From Gamarada debralockiae (taxonomy: Eukaryota > Ascomycota > Leotiomycetes > Helotiales > Hyphodiscaceae), in contig NXFV01001063.1 in NCBI GenBank assembly GCA_002803225.1, forward strand, positions 1 through 50,143: a stretch of DNA of 50,143 bases, given 5' to 3'. Below the pieces are notes generated by a model that saw only the letters and a list, made by a program, of their open reading frames with translations, was not told the DNA's origin and did no database searches. Of this stretch, positions 45,518 through 50,143 are shown one piece after another. Every line of letters starts with the position of its first letter. Positions within the stretch are counted from its first letter, which is position 1. The translations under genes and the position numbers were made by a program.

Positions 45518-48500
45518 ATGGCTGACTCCAAAGCGAGCGTCGATGGTACTAGTAGTGATGGCTCCGGCTCCGGCCCCACAGCGAGAGGCCGTAGCGCTGT
45601 CGCTACCGTTGTCGGGTCTGATGCCAAGTCTCGACATCCTGCATCGAAGAAAGGCCGTTTTCGAGGATTTCTGTCCGGACTTCGGAAGTCCACAAATGGT
45701 TCTGGATCACCGTCCAGTAGCACGAGTATGCTTGTAGGTGAGTGGTCAACTTCTCGGCGTTACAATTACCTTTGCTGGGCAGCAGTGGAGTAGTGAGACA
45801 TTTTGTCAGTTACTGACGAAATGTTGTGTAGGAACCACGCCTCCAGCCCCATTAGCAATAGAGCTATCAACAAACAGAGTGCAACAAAAGTCGAGGCCCC
45901 AATTGCCGAATTATGGAATGAAGCATGGGAAGAAGTACGAAAGGACACTGCCTTGTTCAAGGAGTACGAAAACAGCATCGCCACTCATTTCTCCACAGCA
46001 GCATTTCCACGCCTAGGAAAGCTTCAAAGGGCCCATGTGATGAAAGTGCTCCTAGAAAAGAAGATTGAGGAATTGGATAGTGGACAGTGGAAAATCGGAT
46101 TCCGAGACAACCAGTTTGCTGTGAAGGACTTCGTTGAGCCAGTCATTGGGGTAGTTAACTGGGCCAAAGAGTATATTGGTAATGCTGTTGAGGCTTCGCC
46201 GTATGCTTCTCTTGCTTGGGCTGGTGTCTGTCTCCTGCTACCGGTAAGACGGTTTATTTTCGTTGCTGCGATCCAATCAAGACAGTGAAATTGGAAAATT
46301 TCTTACTGAGGAAATAAGAATCTCTTATTAGATTCCCTAAGCATATGCTGACGAAGATAGCTGGTGTTGAATCCCGGAAAGCAAGAAGCTGCACGTGCAA
46401 ACGGACTCGAGGGCATCGCTTCTTTGTTACGCCAATGCTCGATTAGAGAGGCTCTGTATAGCGACAGCTATGACGGCAACATGGAGAGAAAGAACACAAG
46501 CTTCCCAGTACATATGAACTATCGAGAGGAACTGAAGGTTCTATACGTCAAGATTCTCATATTTCAGGCTACTTGTCTCTGCCATCTTACGAAGCACACG
46601 GGAGATCGAATCATCCGTGATGCAATTGTTTGGACTGATTGGGACAAGCTATCTGCGGCCATTAACGTTCAAAAAGATCGCATGAGCTCCATTGAAGAGC
46701 AGTGGAGAGATTTCAAGCTTCAGGAACAGTGGAAGATCGAAGCCGAACGCCACAAGGAAAAGATGGCAAAACTGACTCCAATTCCAGATGAGATCCGCCG
46801 GTTGAGAACGGTCATTAAAGAGAATCAAAACGACAACAATCGTCTTCGTCTATTAGAGTGGGTATCATGTGAAGATTTCTCAGCAAGATACAACGACATC
46901 TGGAACAGGCATGAGGATTTGACTGGTGATTGGTTGATCAAGAATGCCCGTTATAAGAATTGGAGGACAAGGCCAAGCTCTTTCCTTTGGCTCCATGGAA
47001 AAGGTATACTCAAAGAATTTAAGAAATGCGTGAGAGAATACTAACAGACGACTCAGCCGGGTCTGGGAAATCTTACTTGAGGTATCAGACCTGCCGTCCA
47101 ACTTAAGTTATTAGACATCGCTAATATCTTACACAGCGCCACTGCCGTTCACGACCTTGCAGCTTCCTGTGGGAAGTGGCCCTATCAAGCCCTTGCATAC
47201 TACTATTTCAGCTTCAGCGATCAGACCGAGCCAGGCGCCACTAGAATGCTTAGTTCTATGATCAGGCAATTATGTGGAGCGAGACCAGATACTCCAGCTT
47301 GGCTGACTAATCTGGGGGCTACTTTTCGGGACAAAGGTGCCCGTCCGGGCCTAGAACATCTTGAGGACGCACTGTGGAATGCAGTTGATGGATTTTACGC
47401 GGCCTACTTGATTGTTGATGCTCTCGATGAGTGTACAACTTCCCGGAGTGAGAGAGCAACTTTGATGAAAAGCCTCGTCAAGCTTCAAAGATGCTCTCCA
47501 TCCAATTTACACATTCTTGTTACAAGTCGCAAGGAGCCAGACATTGAGGCCGCCTTGGGTAGGCTTCCCCCTGCTTCCACAGATGAGATTGATCTTCTTC
47601 AATTTCCTAACGCTGTGAACAAAGACACGGACATATTTTTGCAACAAAAATTCGCTTCATCAGAATTTGATAATGTTTCAGAGGAGAATAAGACACTTGC
47701 CCGAACAATGTTGCTCGATAAGGCTGATGGCATGTATGTGTAATTTCTTACTAGTTGTGTTTTGGTTGATCTACCTTATACCGTGCAAGTTATTAGACCT
47801 CCAAACCGCGCTAATTTAACTGTAGGTACCAATACATAGCTCTGCAACTTGTGGAAATAAAGAAGAGTCTGTCGGAAGACATACCAAAGCTCCTCGCAAA
47901 TCTACCTCGAGGACTTGACGAGACGTATGCCCGGATGTTTAAAAGTATTGATTCGGAGCATTATGAAGTAGTCCGTCGAATTCTTCTCTGGGTTGCCATG
48001 TCCAAGGCGCCATTGAGTTCCAGAATGCTTGCCGAAGCTGCAGTGATCGACCCCAGTGCAGAGCCTCCTTTTGACTTATCAAAGAGGTTGAAAAGGCTCG
48101 AGAAGTCGTCAGGACTACGGGAGTTGCTGCCTAGTTTGCTTATTGAGGTGGAGACCATGCATGGTCCAGTGATCAAATTCGCACATTTTTCAGTCCAGGA
48201 ATTCCTCTTCTCAACGAAACTTAGAGTAAACCTTCCCAGAGAATTGAAACCTATGTCAAGATATGCAATACAAGGAGATGAAGGAAACCTTCTTATTGCT
48301 GAGTCATGTATTTGCTACCATCTGTATGCCAGTCAAGTCAAAGACGTAGCGAAAGGAAATTTCCTCGAGCGATTCCCTCTCTGGAAGTACGCAGCTAGGT
48401 AGGTTAACTTTTTAAGTCACAATTCTTGGCTGGGCAGTGGAGTAGCGAGATATGTTTCAGGAACAAGCTTCAGAAACCTTTTGTCAGCTACTGACGAAAC

Positions 48501-49561
48501 GCACTCCTGAGACTTGCGTCCCTACCCGCTTCCTGTACCTGCAGCAGAAAAGCTAACTCTGAAATTCTCAGGTATTGGATGGACCACATGGATGCTGTTC
48601 CTAGCCAGCTCTGGTCCCCCTCTCTCGAGAAACGGGCGAGATTTATCCTTGAATCCCAGACGACCTTCCTTAAGATGATTCAGATATGGGATCCCGCAAG
48701 ATTCTCTTATGCCAATAGTAATTGGGACACAACACTCGAACAGTTGGCATCTGCCCCTTACTATATCGCCGGCACTGAAAACTGCCAAGTTTTGTCACTC
48801 TTCCTAAAGGACTTGGATGAGGAACAAATCAACAACTACATCAACACTTCATGCAAACAAGATATAGACAGACCACTACAAGTGGCCGCTTTACAGTAAC
48901 AAAGTTTCCTACGTCCAAACTTCCTTTCCAGTATGAGAAAAGAGTAGGCAGCTATGCCTTAGGACTACGCTTCAAAGCGTTTCACCAGTTCCTAACGAAT
49001 TGCCTCTTGAAACTTGAAACCCTGTTCAGCTCACTTCTCATAGTTGCAACTGAAGGCTGACTCCAAATTCTTGTTTTTAGGAATCGTATTCAAATGGTCA
49101 AGCTGCTGCTTGATCTTGGCGCTAATGCCAATGCTCAAGGCGGATGCTGTGGCAATGTCCTACAAGTTGCAGCATCTAGGGGATCAGAAGAAATAGTCAG
49201 GCTACTTCTAGAACGCGGAGCCGAAGTCAATGCTCAAGGCGGATACTTTGGCAATGCCTTACAAGCTGCAGTACCTAGGGGATCAGAAGAAATAGTCAGG
49301 CTACTTCTAGAACGCGGGGCCGAAGTCAATGCTCAAGGCGGATATTTTGGCAATGCCTTATAAGCTGCAGCATCTTGGGATTCAGAAGAAATAGCCAGGC
49401 TACTTCTAGAACGTGACGCCGAAGTCAATGCTCAAGGCGGATACTTTGGCAATGCCCTACAAGCTGCACGAAGTTTCGGTAACAGGGCTATCGCGAATCT
49501 TCTTCTCGCACATGGCGCAAAGGAACCTCAGGAAGACGCAGGAGGCGATCTCCATGATTAA
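45518..49561 (+). CDS. NACHT-ankyrin NLR-like protein, last exon interrupted by a stop
   Basis: Eight exons (45518-45737, 45810-46243, 46361-47003, 47057-47081, 47137-47733, 47826-48398, 48572-48895, 49081 onward) stay in frame. They give 1032 residues to a TAA at 49361-49363, or about 1098 if it were absent (next stop 49559-49561). Order: Ser/Gly-rich leader; NACHT-associated N-terminal domain (ELWNEAWEEVRKDTALF; LAWAGVCLLLP); Walker A HGKAGSGKSYL, split by introns around a 25-nt exon; Walker B YLIVDALDECT; winged-helix-like LPRGLDETYARM; FAHFSVQEFL; then ankyrin repeats (MVKLLLDLGANANAQGG, LLLERGAEVNAQGG). Such STAND proteins oligomerise on ligand recognition by the repeats and trigger incompatibility or defence. 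The stop replaces a CAA found in the sister repeats and removes the last two repeats, leaving a possibly working shorter form. Confidence 0.9.
45774..45823 (+). repeat. Intron-1/exon-2 boundary element, copy 1
   Basis: GCTGGGCAGCAGTGGAGTAG leads into the intron acceptor TTTTGTCAG and the exon start TTACTGACGAAATG. Nearly the same sequence recurs within a later intron of this gene at 48429-48501. Confidence 0.7.
48429..48501 (+). repeat. Intron-6 element matching the intron-1 acceptor, copy 2
   Basis: GCTGGGCAGTGGAGTAGCGA, a ~26-nt insertion, then TTTTGTCAGCTACTGACGAA. It matches 45774-45823 apart from the insertion and a few transitions, but here lies wholly inside the intron 48399-48571. 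Confidence 0.7.
49133..49528 (+). repeat. Near-identical 99-nt ankyrin-coding tandem repeats
   Basis: GCTCAAGGCGGAT recurs at 49133, 49232, 49331 and 49430, an exact 99-nt (33-residue) period. The first two units differ at about nine positions; the last is partial before the C-terminal tail. Each unit encodes one ankyrin repeat with variable residues at the QAAVPRGSE / QAAASWDSE segment, the usual ligand-contact part. Confidence 0.95.
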
Positions 49562-50143
49562 TTTTTCTTATCATGCACTGGGGTCACTTTCTTATTCCTT
49601 TTTTGACCGACACACTGTCGAATCAGACGATATTGTGTGGTAAAATCATGTATGTATTGATGCCTCTAAGGAAGGAAAATTGGAGGGTTGCCAGAACCCG
49701 AAATATGTGTACACAACCGTTGCCATAGCAACCAGTTCATCTGATACACACAGTGTTCATTCAGAGCTTCACGCACAGGTCGACGACTCTTCCCGTTCAA
49801 AATACCCGTTACGTTAGCAGCGAGATTCCACAATTTACATTTTAGCTCAGGTCTCTCAAAATCTGCGCCAGTATCGGAAACGTCAATATCATTCACGTGT
49901 TCCCAAAACGCCACCCTACTCTCCTTCCATCTCGTCCTCTAGCCATGAGACCCATTCATAGTATTCTTTGTATGCTAAGCTGAAATCGGGATCGTTGAAG
50001 CAAAATTCAAAAGGGCGTAATATCCTTCTCTATCCAAATAAAGTGCTCAAATCGACAGTGTCTCATGGCCAATCCAGTAGGAGTGTTGGGTATTGAAGTG
50101 TCTAGAAGCTTCTAGTATACGGCTGACAAATACAAGTGGCAAA
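49562..50143 (-). pseudogene. Possible minus-strand gene relic at window edge
   Basis: One minus frame reads about 35 codons (FCFNDPDFSLAYKEYYEWVS, WLEDEMEGE, then TAG near 49942). The next frame continues RVAFWEHVNDIDVSDTG and CKLWNLAANVTGILNGKS to a stop at 49666. A single-base frame change seems to join them. Neither part has an ATG, and an in-frame TAG lies upstream near 50033. The 5' side reaches the dispersed repeat at the window edge. I do not recognise the family. Confidence 0.3.
50086..50143. repeat. Dispersed repeat with 14-bp perfect palindrome, copy 2 (cut by window end)
   Basis: Same family as 9988-10044, with the palindrome CTAGAAGCTTCTAG at 50102-50115 and ending AAGTGGCAAA at the last base. 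The element may continue beyond the window. Confidence 0.75.

Noticed and set aside
49133..49528. CRISPR-like spacing of repeated DNA
   Set aside because: The 99-nt period is coding ankyrin sequence in a eukaryotic gene; there are no unique spacers.

Overview
This window looks like nuclear DNA of a filamentous ascomycete (Pezizomycotina). The evidence is short 45-120 nt GT-AG introns in nearly every gene, a fused MadBub-type checkpoint kinase, HET-domain and NACHT-ankyrin genes, and many old repeats whose stop codons look like C-to-T or G-to-A transitions (RIP-like). The class cannot be fixed from sequence alone; Leotiomycetes is my guess. No rRNA, tRNA or CRISPR array was recognised.

Layout. 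(1) 0.5-14.5 kb is a polysaccharide-related block. A repeat protein resembling beta-propeller lectins (518-1588, minus) is followed by two tandem copies of one module: a membrane-anchored GH16 glucanase-like gene on minus, divergent from a multi-pass GT2 cellulose-synthase-like glycosyltransferase on plus (2541-8160 and 8234-14528). Intron positions checked are shared between copies. The second GH16 has Gln in place of the catalytic acid/base Glu. (2) 14.5-20.5 kb is mostly decayed DNA: a truncated OrsD-like zinc-finger fragment, an unidentified coding relic, a broken membrane-protein gene, and a clear snx41 (sorting nexin) pseudogene. (3) 20.7-29 kb is a conserved core: a coiled-coil protein, bub1 (three exons, two KEN boxes, kinase domain) and a DUF5672 type II membrane protein. 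(4) 29-37 kb holds a HET-domain gene bracketed by two direct copies of a ~1 kb repeat, plus a 172-bp pogo/Fot1-type MITE. (5) 37-50 kb holds a four-exon patatin-like phospholipase, an ankyrin pseudogene, and an eight-exon NACHT-NTPase with near-identical 99-nt ankyrin repeats interrupted by an in-frame stop.

How the genes may work together. The GH16/GT2 pairs are plausibly co-regulated from shared upstream regions to make and remodel a cell-surface glucan-type polymer (inference; the product is not known). HET, patatin, ankyrin and NACHT-ankyrin genes within about 17 kb are families tied in fungi to non-self recognition and regulated cell death, so 32-50 kb may be an allorecognition-type region; this too is inference.
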